Source: Haloarculaceae archaeon
GTDB lineage: Archaea; Halobacteriota; Halobacteria; Halobacteriales; Haloarculaceae
NCBI GenBank assembly: GCA_018609945.1
Contig: JAHENO010000131.1
Coordinates: forward strand, 1 to 12,912
Reading direction: 5' to 3'
Length of the DNA: 12,912 nucleotides
The notes beneath the pieces are model-generated. The model searched no databases, was not told the origin of the DNA, and saw nothing but the letters and a program-made list of their open reading frames with translations. Below, one piece after another: positions 5,866 through 12,653 of the stretch; the stretch's first letter is position 1, and each line of letters opens with the position of its first letter. A program made the position numbers and the translations under genes.

Positions 5866-7377
5866 ATGGCAGCGCGCAAGTCCATCGAACAGATGCACGA
5901 GTCCCACTGGGAGGCCCACGAGCGTGTCGAGGCGACGAGCGAGTTCCGCGCCTGGATCGCCGGCGAGGCCACCGAAACCGGATCGACAATCGAGACGCGG
6001 GACCCCGCGATCGACTACCCCGTGACCGAGGTGACGGCGTGTGACGAGGGGGCTGTCGACGCGGCTGTCGACGCCGGCTGGGAGGCCTACGAGGGCGCGT
6101 GGGGAGCGACCGATCCGGCCGAGCGGGGGCGACTGCTCTTCGAGTGGGCCGACCGCCTCCGGAGTCACACCGACGAACTGGCTCTCCTGGAGACGGTCGA
6201 CACGGGCAAGCCGATCGCGCACGCCCGCGGCGAGGTCGAGGGGGCGATCGACACGCTGGAGTACTACGCCTCGCTCGCTCGCGACCAGTCCGGCGACCAG
6301 ATCCAGACCGGCGACGACCTCCACCTCTACACGCGGGAGGAACCCTACGGCGTCGTGGGCCAGATCGTGCCCTGGAACTTCCCGACGTGGGGCGCTGCCT
6401 GGAAGTTCGGACCGGCGCTCGCCGCGGGCAACGCCTGTGTCCTGAAACCCTCGGCGCAGAGCCCCCTGACGGCCATCCGGATTGCCGAACTCTCTGCCGA
6501 GGTCTTCCCCGACGGCGCGATCAACGTCGTCCCCGGGACGGGCGCCGAGACGGGTGCGGCACTGACCGACCACGCCGGCGTCCGGAAACTCTCCTTTACC
6601 GGGAGCACGACCGTCGGGAGCACCGTCATGCACGACGCTGCCGACACGATCACGCCCGTGACGCTCGAACTGGGCGGCAAATCTCCCTTCATCGTGTTTC
6701 CCGACGCGGACCTCGAGAAAGCCGTCGACGCGGTCGCCTCGGGCATCTTCTACGCCACCGGCGAGATCTGTGACGCCTTCTCCCGGGCCCTGGTCCACGA
6801 GGACGTCATCGACGAATTCACCGACCGGTTCGTCGAGACAGCCGAGTCGTACGTCATCGGCGATCCGCTCGACGAGGAGACGACCCTCGGACCGCTGACC
6901 TCCCGGGACCAGTACGAGAAGGTGACGGAGTACATCGAGATCGGGAAGGCGGAGGCGACGCTGCTGACAGGCGGCGGCCGGCCTGCTGGCGACGGACTCG
7001 AGAACGGCTGGTACGTCGAGCCGACGGTGTTCGGGGACGTCACCAACGACATGCGGATCGCCAGAGAGGAGATCTTCGGCCCGGTCCAGACGATCATCGA
7101 GTTCGCCACCTACGAGGAGGCCATCGAGATCGCCAACGACACCGAGTACGGCCTGGCCGCCGGGATCGGAACCGAGCGAACCGACCTTGTCCACCACGCC
7201 GCTGCGGACATCGACGCCGGTCTGGTGTACGTCAACGAGTACGGCCCGATCCGGCCCGAAGCTCCATATGGTGGCTTCAAGGATTCGGGCATCGGGAAGG
7301 ACCTGGGCCGCGAGGCACTCGACCACTACCGCCGAACCAAATCCGTCTACGTGAACCTGGGCTCGCCGTCGCTGTGA
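5866..7377 (+). CDS. Aldehyde dehydrogenase (betaine-aldehyde/aminoaldehyde type)
   Basis: This is a 503-aa NAD(P)-dependent enzyme that oxidises an aldehyde to a carboxylate. It shows all hallmarks of the ALDH superfamily: VPWNFP with N171, LKPS with K194, FTGSTTVG (244-251) of the Rossmann fold, LELGGKSP with the general base E268, and ATGEICDAFSR with the catalytic C302. EEIFGPV and the terminal GGFKDSGIGKDLG motif follow. Length is standard (about 490-505). The N-terminal 30 residues are a charged extension typical of some members. ATG 5866 is two bases after the ADH stop, so the pair is almost certainly cotranscribed and translationally coupled. Family and context suggest an amino- or quaternary-ammonium aldehyde, but residues fixing the substrate cannot be read by eye. 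Confidence 0.93.
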   Translation: MAARKSIEQMHESHWEAHERVEATSEFRAWIAGEATETGSTIETRDPAIDYPVTEVTACDEGAVDAAVDAGWEAYEGAWGATDPAERGRLLFEWADRLRSHTDELALLETVDTGKPIAHARGEVEGAIDTLEYYASLARDQSGDQIQTGDDLHLYTREEPYGVVGQIVPWNFPTWGAAWKFGPALAAGNACVLKPSAQSPLTAIRIAELSAEVFPDGAINVVPGTGAETGAALTDHAGVRKLSFTGSTTVGSTVMHDAADTITPVTLELGGKSPFIVFPDADLEKAVDAVASGIFYATGEICDAFSRALVHEDVIDEFTDRFVETAESYVIGDPLDEETTLGPLTSRDQYEKVTEYIEIGKAEATLLTGGGRPAGDGLENGWYVEPTVFGDVTNDMRIAREEIFGPVQTIIEFATYEEAIEIANDTEYGLAAGIGTERTDLVHHAAADIDAGLVYVNEYGPIRPEAPYGGFKDSGIGKDLGREALDHYRRTKSVYVNLGSPSL

Positions 7378-7452
7378 CCCGCTGCCCGGCGTCTTTCTGC
7401 ACTGGCAATCGCTACCACGTCTCCTGACTTGTGTTACTCAGTGACATTAGAA

Positions 7453-7461
7453 CTAAGTATC
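7453..7461 (+). promoter_or_regulatory. Weak TATA-like box before the permease
   Basis: CTAAGTATC lies about 25 bases before ATG 7482, within the 104-base gap after the ALDH gene. It overlaps a small inverted repeat TTAG-AA-CTAA (7447-7456). It may give the permease its own leaderless transcript besides read-through from the ADH-ALDH unit. Confidence 0.3.
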
Positions 7462-7481
7462 GTGGTGCTGATGGTAACCAT

Positions 7482-9068
7482 ATGAGCGGGAGTGACAGCC
7501 TGTTCGTTCGAGAAGCCACGGGACTGGTGCGCGAATGGTCGTCGTACGACGCGTGGATCTACGCGTTCCTGTCGGTGAACATCGTCACGCTGGGCTTTTA
7601 CATCTGGACGTTCGGTGCGTTCATCCCGGACGGGAGCCCCATCCTGGCGACACTGATCGCGATCGCGGTACTGACACTCCAGAACGTCGTGTTCGCGACC
7701 CTGATCGCGGCGATGCCACGCGTCGGCGGCGACTACGTCTGGCAGAGCCGCCTGCTCGGTGGGTTCTGGGGCTTCCTGCTTGCGATACCGGGATGGGTGT
7801 TCATCCTGTGGCTGTGGGTCCCGATCTACGGGTCCATACAGTCGTGGCTCGTGTTCGGGCCGATTTCCGCACTCCTGGGGTACCCGGGGCTGGCGAACTT
7901 CTGGAACTCCAGTACCGGACTGTTCGTCTCGTCGATGCTGGTCGTGGCGTTCGTGTTCGTCTACGTGAGCCTGGGGATGCAGTGGTACGCCCGCATCCAG
8001 CAGACGCTCTTCTACATCGGGGTCGCCGGGTTCGTCCTGTTCCTCGGCGGCCTGTTGACGACGAGTCCGGGAAGTTTCCAGACCGCCTTCGACTCCCAGA
8101 TGGCTGCCTGGGGCATGGACGCCACGTACAGTGGGGTCCAGGAAGCAGCGGGTCCGAGTTTCGCCTCGATGTGGAACACCGACATCGTGGCGGCCTACTA
8201 CCTGTTCCCGATGTTGCTGTTCTGGATCATGTGGCCCGTCTGGGGATCGACCCTGTTCGGTGAGGTCCGCGAGGCCGGCGAGTGGAAGAAGATGTTCTGG
8301 GTGCTCGAGGGTGCGCTGGTCGGGGCCGGCCTCGTCGGGATCGTCCTGTGGCCCCTGTTCGACAGCGCGATGGGCTGGCAGTTCTACCAGTCGCTGAACT
8401 GGAGTTACTTCGTCGGTGCCGGGGCGGCCCAGTGGATCTCCGCACCGACGACGCTCGTCGCGATCGCCTGGGGTGGCGGCGCAGTCGGGACGATCATGGC
8501 GATCCTGATGGCCGGGTGGTTCTACGCCTGGTCGGGGACGGTGTTCCTGTCCTCGACGCGGGTCATCTTCGCGGCCGCCTTCGACCGGGCCATCCCGGAG
8601 TTCTTCGCGGAGGTCAAGACCCGGTTCAATACCCCCATCTACGCTGTGCTGGCGATGGCGATCCCGGCGACGGTGCTGACGGTCATCTACTTCTACGTGC
8701 CGGGCTTCCAGACGTTGACGCTGGCTGCCACGTTCGTCATTGCGATCACGTACTTCGGGACCACGGCGGCGGCGACGCTGCTGCCGTTCCGGCGGCCGGA
8801 CCTGTTCTCGAACACCTACATCTCGCGGTTCGAGGTCGGCCCGATCCCGCTGATCAGTCTCGTCGGGATCGTCTACATGGGCTTTCTGCTGTCGGTGTTT
8901 TACCTCTGGGCAACCGTCGACGCCTACGGCATCAACAACGTTCGCTCTGCCGGGTTCATGCTGGTGCTGTACCTGCTCGCGGTCGTCATCTACGCCGCGA
9001 TGCGGTGGTACCGCGCCAAGCAGGGCGTCGACCTGGACAAGATCCACTCCGAGATCCCGACTGACTGA
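7482..9068 (+). CDS. APC-superfamily amino acid/amine permease
   Basis: This is a 528-aa polytopic membrane protein with about 12 hydrophobic segments (for example 25-47, 53-78, 94-118, 146-165, 172-193, 237-257, 275-293, 325-355, 388-407, 411-434, 454-478, 489-508). APC signatures are visible: MPRVGGDYVW after TM2 (78-87), GEVREAGEWKK after TM6 (260-270), and RVIFAAAFDRAIPEFFAEV between TM8 and TM9 (360-378). Such carriers import amino acids, polyamines or related amines by ion-coupled symport or exchange. The loop after TM5 (about 194-236) is long and TM6-7 is unusually Trp-rich. ATG 7482 is preferred over an upstream in-frame GTG (7431) because MSGSDS begins the protein body and a TATA-like box sits at the right distance. 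Position after ADH and ALDH suggests it imports their substrate. The exact substrate is unknown. Confidence 0.88.
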   Translation: MSGSDSLFVREATGLVREWSSYDAWIYAFLSVNIVTLGFYIWTFGAFIPDGSPILATLIAIAVLTLQNVVFATLIAAMPRVGGDYVWQSRLLGGFWGFLLAIPGWVFILWLWVPIYGSIQSWLVFGPISALLGYPGLANFWNSSTGLFVSSMLVVAFVFVYVSLGMQWYARIQQTLFYIGVAGFVLFLGGLLTTSPGSFQTAFDSQMAAWGMDATYSGVQEAAGPSFASMWNTDIVAAYYLFPMLLFWIMWPVWGSTLFGEVREAGEWKKMFWVLEGALVGAGLVGIVLWPLFDSAMGWQFYQSLNWSYFVGAGAAQWISAPTTLVAIAWGGGAVGTIMAILMAGWFYAWSGTVFLSSTRVIFAAAFDRAIPEFFAEVKTRFNTPIYAVLAMAIPATVLTVIYFYVPGFQTLTLAATFVIAITYFGTTAAATLLPFRRPDLFSNTYISRFEVGPIPLISLVGIVYMGFLLSVFYLWATVDAYGINNVRSAGFMLVLYLLAVVIYAAMRWYRAKQGVDLDKIHSEIPTD

Positions 9069-9842
9069 TCAGGACAGTTCGGGTCGCCGGTACCACTGTT
9101 TTCGCTCGCCGAGGAGCGACCGGAGTTTCCACCGGAGCGTCTTGGGCTCCGTCTCGATGGCCTCGCGAAGCGCGTCCACCCGCTCGGAGAGGTGCGCCTC
9201 GTCGATCGGCAACTCCTCCTCGGCCAAGTACGATTCCACTCGGTCGAGATTCATCGTCGTGGTCTTGTACAGGCCCCAGTCACTCTGACACAGCCCCGAG
9301 ATGTAGTCGGCGTCGATGGCGTCGGTCTCGACGTCACTGCCCACCGGGTGGTCGTTGAACATCGCGATGATATCGCGGATGTCGCGGTCGCTGATCTCGG
9401 CGATCTGGAGTTTCGACAGCAACAGGTCCTCGATGGGGACGGTCGGGTAGTCGAGTTCGACCCGCTCGCGCAGGCTCCAGGAGTGACAGAACCGGAACCT
9501 GTCGACGATGTAGTCGGCCTTGCGCTCGTTGACCGGGTCCTGAAACTCCAGCTGGAACCGGTGCATCGTATTGAACCGCTCGTTTTGCTCGTAGCCCAGT
9601 TCCTGCATGAACTCGATGACCGCGTCCTTGTCTTCGCGGGTGGTGACGAAATCGACGTCGCGGTACTCCCGGGCGAACGGCTCCTCGTGCATCGTCTCCG
9701 AGTGCTCCCAGATCGCCGTCCCGCCGATCGACCGCACCAGCAAGCCCTCCTCCCTCGCGACCTCGACGACGCGGCGCCCTTCCTCGATCGGGTCTGCCAA
9801 GGGTTCCCGCGCTCGCTCCGAGTCCTCGTGCTCGCTTGCCAT
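9069..9842 (-). CDS. Nucleotidyltransferase-fold protein (Mnt/AbiEii-like)
   Basis: This is a 257-aa soluble acidic protein. The pol-beta nucleotidyltransferase core is visible: IGGTAIW (39-45) as the GG-S/T motif, RDVDFV (61-66) with the two metal ligands D62 and D64, and a third acidic position in KADYIVD (109-114). Next comes IEDLLLSKLQIAEISDRDIRDI (137-158), of the kind that follows the core in Mnt and AbiEii-like families. The last 80 residues are helical and charged, ending with basic WKLRSLLGERKQWYRRPEL. These families transfer NMP to proteins, RNA or small molecules, and some are toxins or antitoxins. It lies 33 bases after the metallophosphoesterase stop on the same strand, suggesting cotranscription. 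Its stop codon directly abuts that of the convergent permease. Fold confidence is good; substrate is unknown. Confidence 0.7.
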   Translation of the reverse strand: MASEHEDSERAREPLADPIEEGRRVVEVAREEGLLVRSIGGTAIWEHSETMHEEPFAREYRDVDFVTTREDKDAVIEFMQELGYEQNERFNTMHRFQLEFQDPVNERKADYIVDRFRFCHSWSLRERVELDYPTVPIEDLLLSKLQIAEISDRDIRDIIAMFNDHPVGSDVETDAIDADYISGLCQSDWGLYKTTTMNLDRVESYLAEEELPIDEAHLSERVDALREAIETEPKTLRWKLRSLLGERKQWYRRPELS

Positions 9843-9875
9843 ATGCTCGTAGTATCCGGTGGCGGTCGTATAACT

Positions 9876-10901
9876 CTATCCCCGGACCAGGCCGACGACG
9901 TTGACCGCCGGTTCCAGGTCGACGATCGCACCCTGTAGCGATCCCTCCGAGTAGACGCTGCCGGGATTGATCGCGATAGTGTCGCCGATCCGGGTCTTGC
10001 CGCGCGACTCGTGGATGTGGCCGTGCAGCGACAGCGGCGGCTGGTACTTCTCGATGACCTCCCGGACGGCGTGGCTGCCGACCGGCTCCATCGTCTGGGC
10101 GCCGTATTTCGGTTTGAGGTCCTCGTCGAGTTCGGGCGCCTCGTCGAGTTGCGAATCGTACGGCGGGACGTGGAAATTGAATATGGCGTGGTCGATGTCG
10201 TCGATGTCGTCGATCACACTTTCGAGACGCTCACGGAGGTCGTCCTCGTCCTCCTCGCGTGGGGTATCCCACGGCGTCACGTTCGACCAGCCCGTGGACG
10301 CCATCTGGTAGTGGTCGTCGATCCGGACCACTTCGCTCTCGACGAGCCGGACCCGGTCGACGTCCCGCCAGGTGTCGTCGATCTCGAACGGGTCGTCGTT
10401 CCCGGGCGAGACGTGCACCGGGACGTCCTCCGGCAACCGCTCCGAGGCGAACTCGCCCCACTCCCTGATCCGCTGTTTCATCTGTTCGTGGAAGATTTCG
10501 TCGTGGCGCTCGTCGGCGTCCTCGGCGTTCTGGAGCTGTTCGTACTCCGATTGGTCCATGACGTACGGATAGAAGCCCGCGTCCTCTGCGGAGTCTTTCA
10601 CCTCCTGAAGTTCCTCCTCGGTCTCGACTGCCTGTTCCTGCTCGTTGCGCGTGTACCGGTACGTGCCGTTCTCCCTGATGATCGGGAAGATGGCCTTCCC
10701 CGTCGTGTCGCCACCGAGTACCAGCACGTCGGCGCTGTAGAACTCCGCCGAGTTGACGAACTTCCGCCAGCAGGCCGTCGACCCGTGTACGTCGGTCGCG
10801 AAAAAGAGCCTGGTCACGCCCTCCGCTTTCTCCATGCCCTCGCTCTCGCGAGCGACGTTCTCCTGGTTTAGCCGCTCCTTGAGGTTGGAAATGAATCCCA
10901 T
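9876..10901 (-). CDS. Calcineurin-like metallophosphoesterase
   Basis: This is a 341-aa protein with the complete dimetal phosphoesterase signature: DVHG (D37, H39), GGD (D65), GNDD (N168, D169), FNFHVPP (H244) and GHIHES (H295, H297). The family hydrolyses phosphomono- or diesters in proteins, nucleotides or nucleic acids. Unusual for the family is a segment of about 85 residues between GGD and GND (roughly 75-160), rich in Glu/Gln and Asp and predicted helical, which could be a lid or a partner-binding arm. The N-terminal 28 residues before the first strand are a charged helix. The predicted location is cytosolic, as there is no signal peptide. It is the first gene of a minus-strand unit with the nucleotidyltransferase-like gene. 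The biochemical substrate cannot be inferred. Confidence 0.87.
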   Translation of the reverse strand: MGFISNLKERLNQENVARESEGMEKAEGVTRLFFATDVHGSTACWRKFVNSAEFYSADVLVLGGDTTGKAIFPIIRENGTYRYTRNEQEQAVETEEELQEVKDSAEDAGFYPYVMDQSEYEQLQNAEDADERHDEIFHEQMKQRIREWGEFASERLPEDVPVHVSPGNDDPFEIDDTWRDVDRVRLVESEVVRIDDHYQMASTGWSNVTPWDTPREEDEDDLRERLESVIDDIDDIDHAIFNFHVPPYDSQLDEAPELDEDLKPKYGAQTMEPVGSHAVREVIEKYQPPLSLHGHIHESRGKTRIGDTIAINPGSVYSEGSLQGAIVDLEPAVNVVGLVRG

Positions 10902-10930
10902 GGCTATCGACTCTAGATTGCTCCCGCGCT

Positions 10931-10940
10931 TCGGATAAGT
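10931..10940 (-). promoter_or_regulatory. TATA-like box of the metallophosphoesterase unit
   Basis: Read on the minus strand, ACTTATCCG follows GGGGAAAC. The box centre is about 35 bases before ATG 10901, which would leave a short leader of some 8 bases. This is a reasonable haloarchaeal promoter, but it was judged by eye only. Confidence 0.4.
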
Positions 10941-11319
10941 GTTTCCCCGCCGACGATTTCGACGAACACGCCGACATCAATCGACACGTGCAATCCTGTT
11001 CCGAGCAATATCTGATTATTTTCAGAAAAAAGGTAGTGACTGTATCGATACATCCCGTACATGCTGATGTGGGCTCTGAACCTGGCTGTGGATCGCTCTG
11101 TATCCCAGGTCGTGCAGAGCGCCGAGCACGTAATTATAAATAAAATATAGTGTATGCTAAATTGTTTATTATGGATGAAATATGAGAAGTATCGCGTGAC
11201 AACACTTATATTTGTACGCATTTGCTATTGTGTTGTTCCGGAATGTCTTGCCAGCACCTTCGCTACGTACAGATCTCTCCTCCGACACTGACTGGCTTCG
11301 AATCCCTGTCGGCACACCG
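10941..11319. other. Intergenic region with AT-rich island (about 10981-11240)
   Basis: About 380 bases separate the metallophosphoesterase promoter from the remnant membrane gene. Hand-counted GC is about 40% in 10981-11040, 53% in 11041-11100, 40% in 11101-11160 and 32% in 11161-11220. AT-only runs occur at 11131-11148. I see no RNA gene, transposase or clear ORF; a 29-codon ATG frame at 11061-11150 is the only opening and is unconvincing. The low GC and the adjacent broken gene suggest a decayed insertion or a rearrangement scar. Confidence 0.5.
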
Positions 11320-11577
11320 CTACTCGTCGACTGGGCCTCCGACCGGCCCCACGCGGTAGATGGGAAAGAGGCCGACGACAGCGAGTACGAGGTCGGCACC
11401 GTGTCTCAGCAGGTGGTGTACCGGCATCGGGACGAAGCCCACAGCGGTACCGAAACCGACGCTCGAGCGACCGACGAGCAGACCCAGGGCCACAGTCAAG
11501 AGCAGATAGACCGAGTGTTCGTCGCCGCGCGTACGCGACGAGCGCGATGGCAAACAGGATCGCCGTCCCCGTCGTCC
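11320..11577 (-). pseudogene. Remnant of a small membrane-protein gene (apparent frameshift)
   Basis: Reading the minus strand after the DUF2892 stop, one frame gives TTGTAILFAIALVAYAR, a clear hydrophobic helix (about 11577-11527). The continuation that still looks like protein is in another frame: GDEHSVYLLLTVALGLLVGR, then GFVPMPVHHLLRHGADLVLAVVGLFPIYRVGPV, ending in TAG at 11320-11322. A net change of two bases in the CGCG-rich stretch near 11525-11532 would join them into one protein of about 85 aa with three hydrophobic segments. No ATG or GTG precedes the first part. The alternative is an intact 77-aa protein from a TTG at 11553. The family is not recognised. It follows the DUF2892 gene without a gap on the same strand, so it was probably its operon partner. 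Confidence 0.5.
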
Positions 11578-11579
11578 GG

Positions 11580-11795
11580 TTACCTTTTGCAGGTGTTGAT
11601 CCCGAGGAGGCTGTTGAGCGGGCACTGTCTCACCGCTCCGGTAGCAAGCAGTATGGCTCCGGCGACGAGCGCAACGGCGGCGATCGGCAGCCCGAGCGGC
11701 AGGAGCTGGGCGAGGGACGCCACACCTGCGATCAGCAATACTGGCCCGACGACGAGCCGTGCGAGTCTGTCGTAGCCGCCAACATTCCGTTCCAT
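11580..11795 (-). CDS. DUF2892/YgaP-like small membrane protein
   Basis: This is a 71-aa protein beginning MERNVGGYDRLARLVVGP, the characteristic start of haloarchaeal DUF2892 (YgaP transmembrane domain) proteins. Two hydrophobic helices follow (about 15-32 and 36-54). The C-terminal CPLNSLLGINTCKR retains the two conserved cysteines C58 and C69. In E. coli the same domain anchors the rhodanese YgaP, and in archaea it is found as a stand-alone protein often linked to sulfur or redox genes. Its biochemical role is not known. The open frame extends upstream to 12014, but ATG 11795 gives the family N-terminus and has an AAATATATTC TATA box about 27 bases upstream. It is divergent from the wHTH regulator at 12030, which may control it. 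Confidence 0.88.
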   Translation of the reverse strand: MERNVGGYDRLARLVVGPVLLIAGVASLAQLLPLGLPIAAVALVAGAILLATGAVRQCPLNSLLGINTCKR

Positions 11796-11816
11796 GTGCA
11801 AATAGTGGGGCCGGTC

Positions 11817-11826
11817 GAATATATTT
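11817..11826 (-). promoter_or_regulatory. TATA box of the DUF2892 gene
   Basis: On the minus strand AAATATATTC is centred about 26 bases before ATG 11795, predicting a leaderless transcript. It is flanked and overlapped by GCAAAT/ATTTGC hexamers at 11798-11803, 11823-11828 and 11850-11855, which could be operator half-sites. Confidence 0.6.
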
Positions 11827-11954
11827 GCTTGCTTTGTTCTCACAATATTGCAAATTACTGCCGGGTCCTTCTTGTGTCCCCTTTCCGCGGAGGGCCACTC
11901 TGACACTCGGGTGGCAACGACCGTCCGTCCGGCCGAGACAGTTTCGGTCACACC

Positions 11955-11994
11955 CCTCACGACAGGCGTTCCCAGTTTCCGGGAACATGTGAGG
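11955..11994. promoter_or_regulatory. Nested inverted repeats upstream of the wHTH gene
   Basis: The inner arms GTTCCC (11968-11973) and GGGAAC (11981-11986) surround 7 bases. The outer arms CCTCAC (11955-11960) and GTGAGG (11989-11994) are also perfect, with unequal spacers of 7 and 2 bases. The element ends about 6 bases before the TATA-like box of the regulator gene. It is a candidate operator, most simply for autoregulation by the two-wHTH protein. Confidence 0.45.
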
Positions 11995-11999
11995 AGTTC

Positions 12000-12008
12000 T
12001 TCTATTGT
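12000..12008 (+). promoter_or_regulatory. TATA-like box of the wHTH regulator gene
   Basis: TTCTATTGT lies about 26 bases before ATG 12030, consistent with a leaderless transcript. The purine-rich GGAGAG directly before the ATG is too close to act as a normal Shine-Dalgarno site. Confidence 0.4.
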
Positions 12009-12029
12009 ACTCACGTACCACCCGGAGAG

Positions 12030-12554
12030 ATGAGCGAGCTACGAGAGGTCATTGCGGTACACGTTCGGTTACACCCGGGCGTCCATTTCAACGAACTCGT
12101 CCGCGACCTCGATATTGCGACGGGCCAGGCACAGCATCACCTCCGACGGTTGTGCAAGGAGGACGAACTCGTGGTCGAGAAGTTGCGGGGGCGGACACAC
12201 TACTTCCCGGACGGATACGACCCGTGGGACCGCCGGGCGGTCGCGCTGTTGCGACGGGAGACGACCCGCGAGATTATCGCCCACGCGCTCGAGGGCGGGA
12301 CGCCGGCGGCGGCCGAACTGGCGAGTGACCTCGATATCGCCCGGAGCACCGTCTCGTGGCACGTCTCGACGCTGGTCGAAGCCGGTCTCGCCGAGAAGAC
12401 CTACGACAGCCAGGGCCGCGTCCACGTCCGGCTGACCCGCCCCGAGGAGACCCGCCGCCTCCTGGAGCAGGTCTCACCGACGCTTCCCGACCGGCTCGTC
12501 GACCGGTTCGCCCGCCTCGTCGACAGAGTCTCCACACCTGAGAGTCACACATAG
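12030..12554 (+). CDS. Two-winged-helix transcriptional regulator (ArsR/MarR-like)
   Basis: This is a 174-aa protein made of two consecutive winged helix-turn-helix domains. Domain 1 is about residues 4-60 (recognition helix in ATGQAQHHLRRL, 30-41; wing VVEKLRGRTHYFP). Domain 2 is about 70-138 (recognition helix in ARSTVSWHVSTLVEAG, 104-119; wing AEKTYDSQGRVHVRL). The final 35 residues form a helix rich in Arg and Leu that may dimerise. Paired wHTH domains of this kind are common in haloarchaeal regulators and sense redox, metal or unknown cues. There is no Cys cluster suggestive of metal sensing; the single Cys is C42. Neighbours are a divergent DUF2892 gene and, 99 bases downstream, a TauE/SafE-like membrane protein. 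Local or autogenous control is likely. Confidence 0.85.
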   Translation: MSELREVIAVHVRLHPGVHFNELVRDLDIATGQAQHHLRRLCKEDELVVEKLRGRTHYFPDGYDPWDRRAVALLRRETTREIIAHALEGGTPAAAELASDLDIARSTVSWHVSTLVEAGLAEKTYDSQGRVHVRLTRPEETRRLLEQVSPTLPDRLVDRFARLVDRVSTPESHT

Positions 12555-12653
12555 CGCGGGAGGTGTCGCGACCGAGGGCGGTCCTCGCTGGTCGATGGGT
12601 GTGAGAATCGCACCAGACGTGCTAAGACCCTGGAGAACGTACTCCCACGCACG

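Noticed and set aside
5857..7326. 489-codon minus-strand open frame opposite the ALDH gene
   Set aside because: Low-complexity Val/Gly/Arg/Asp antisense translation; the + strand has every ALDH catalytic motif.
7434..9047. 537-codon minus-strand open frame opposite the permease
   Set aside because: Arg/Asp/Gln-rich with no family motif; it is the usual antisense shadow of a GC-rich membrane-protein gene with clear APC signatures.
11061..11150. 29-codon ATG frame in the second AT-rich island
   Set aside because: Slightly protein-like but very short, with no promoter at a sensible distance and no recognised family.
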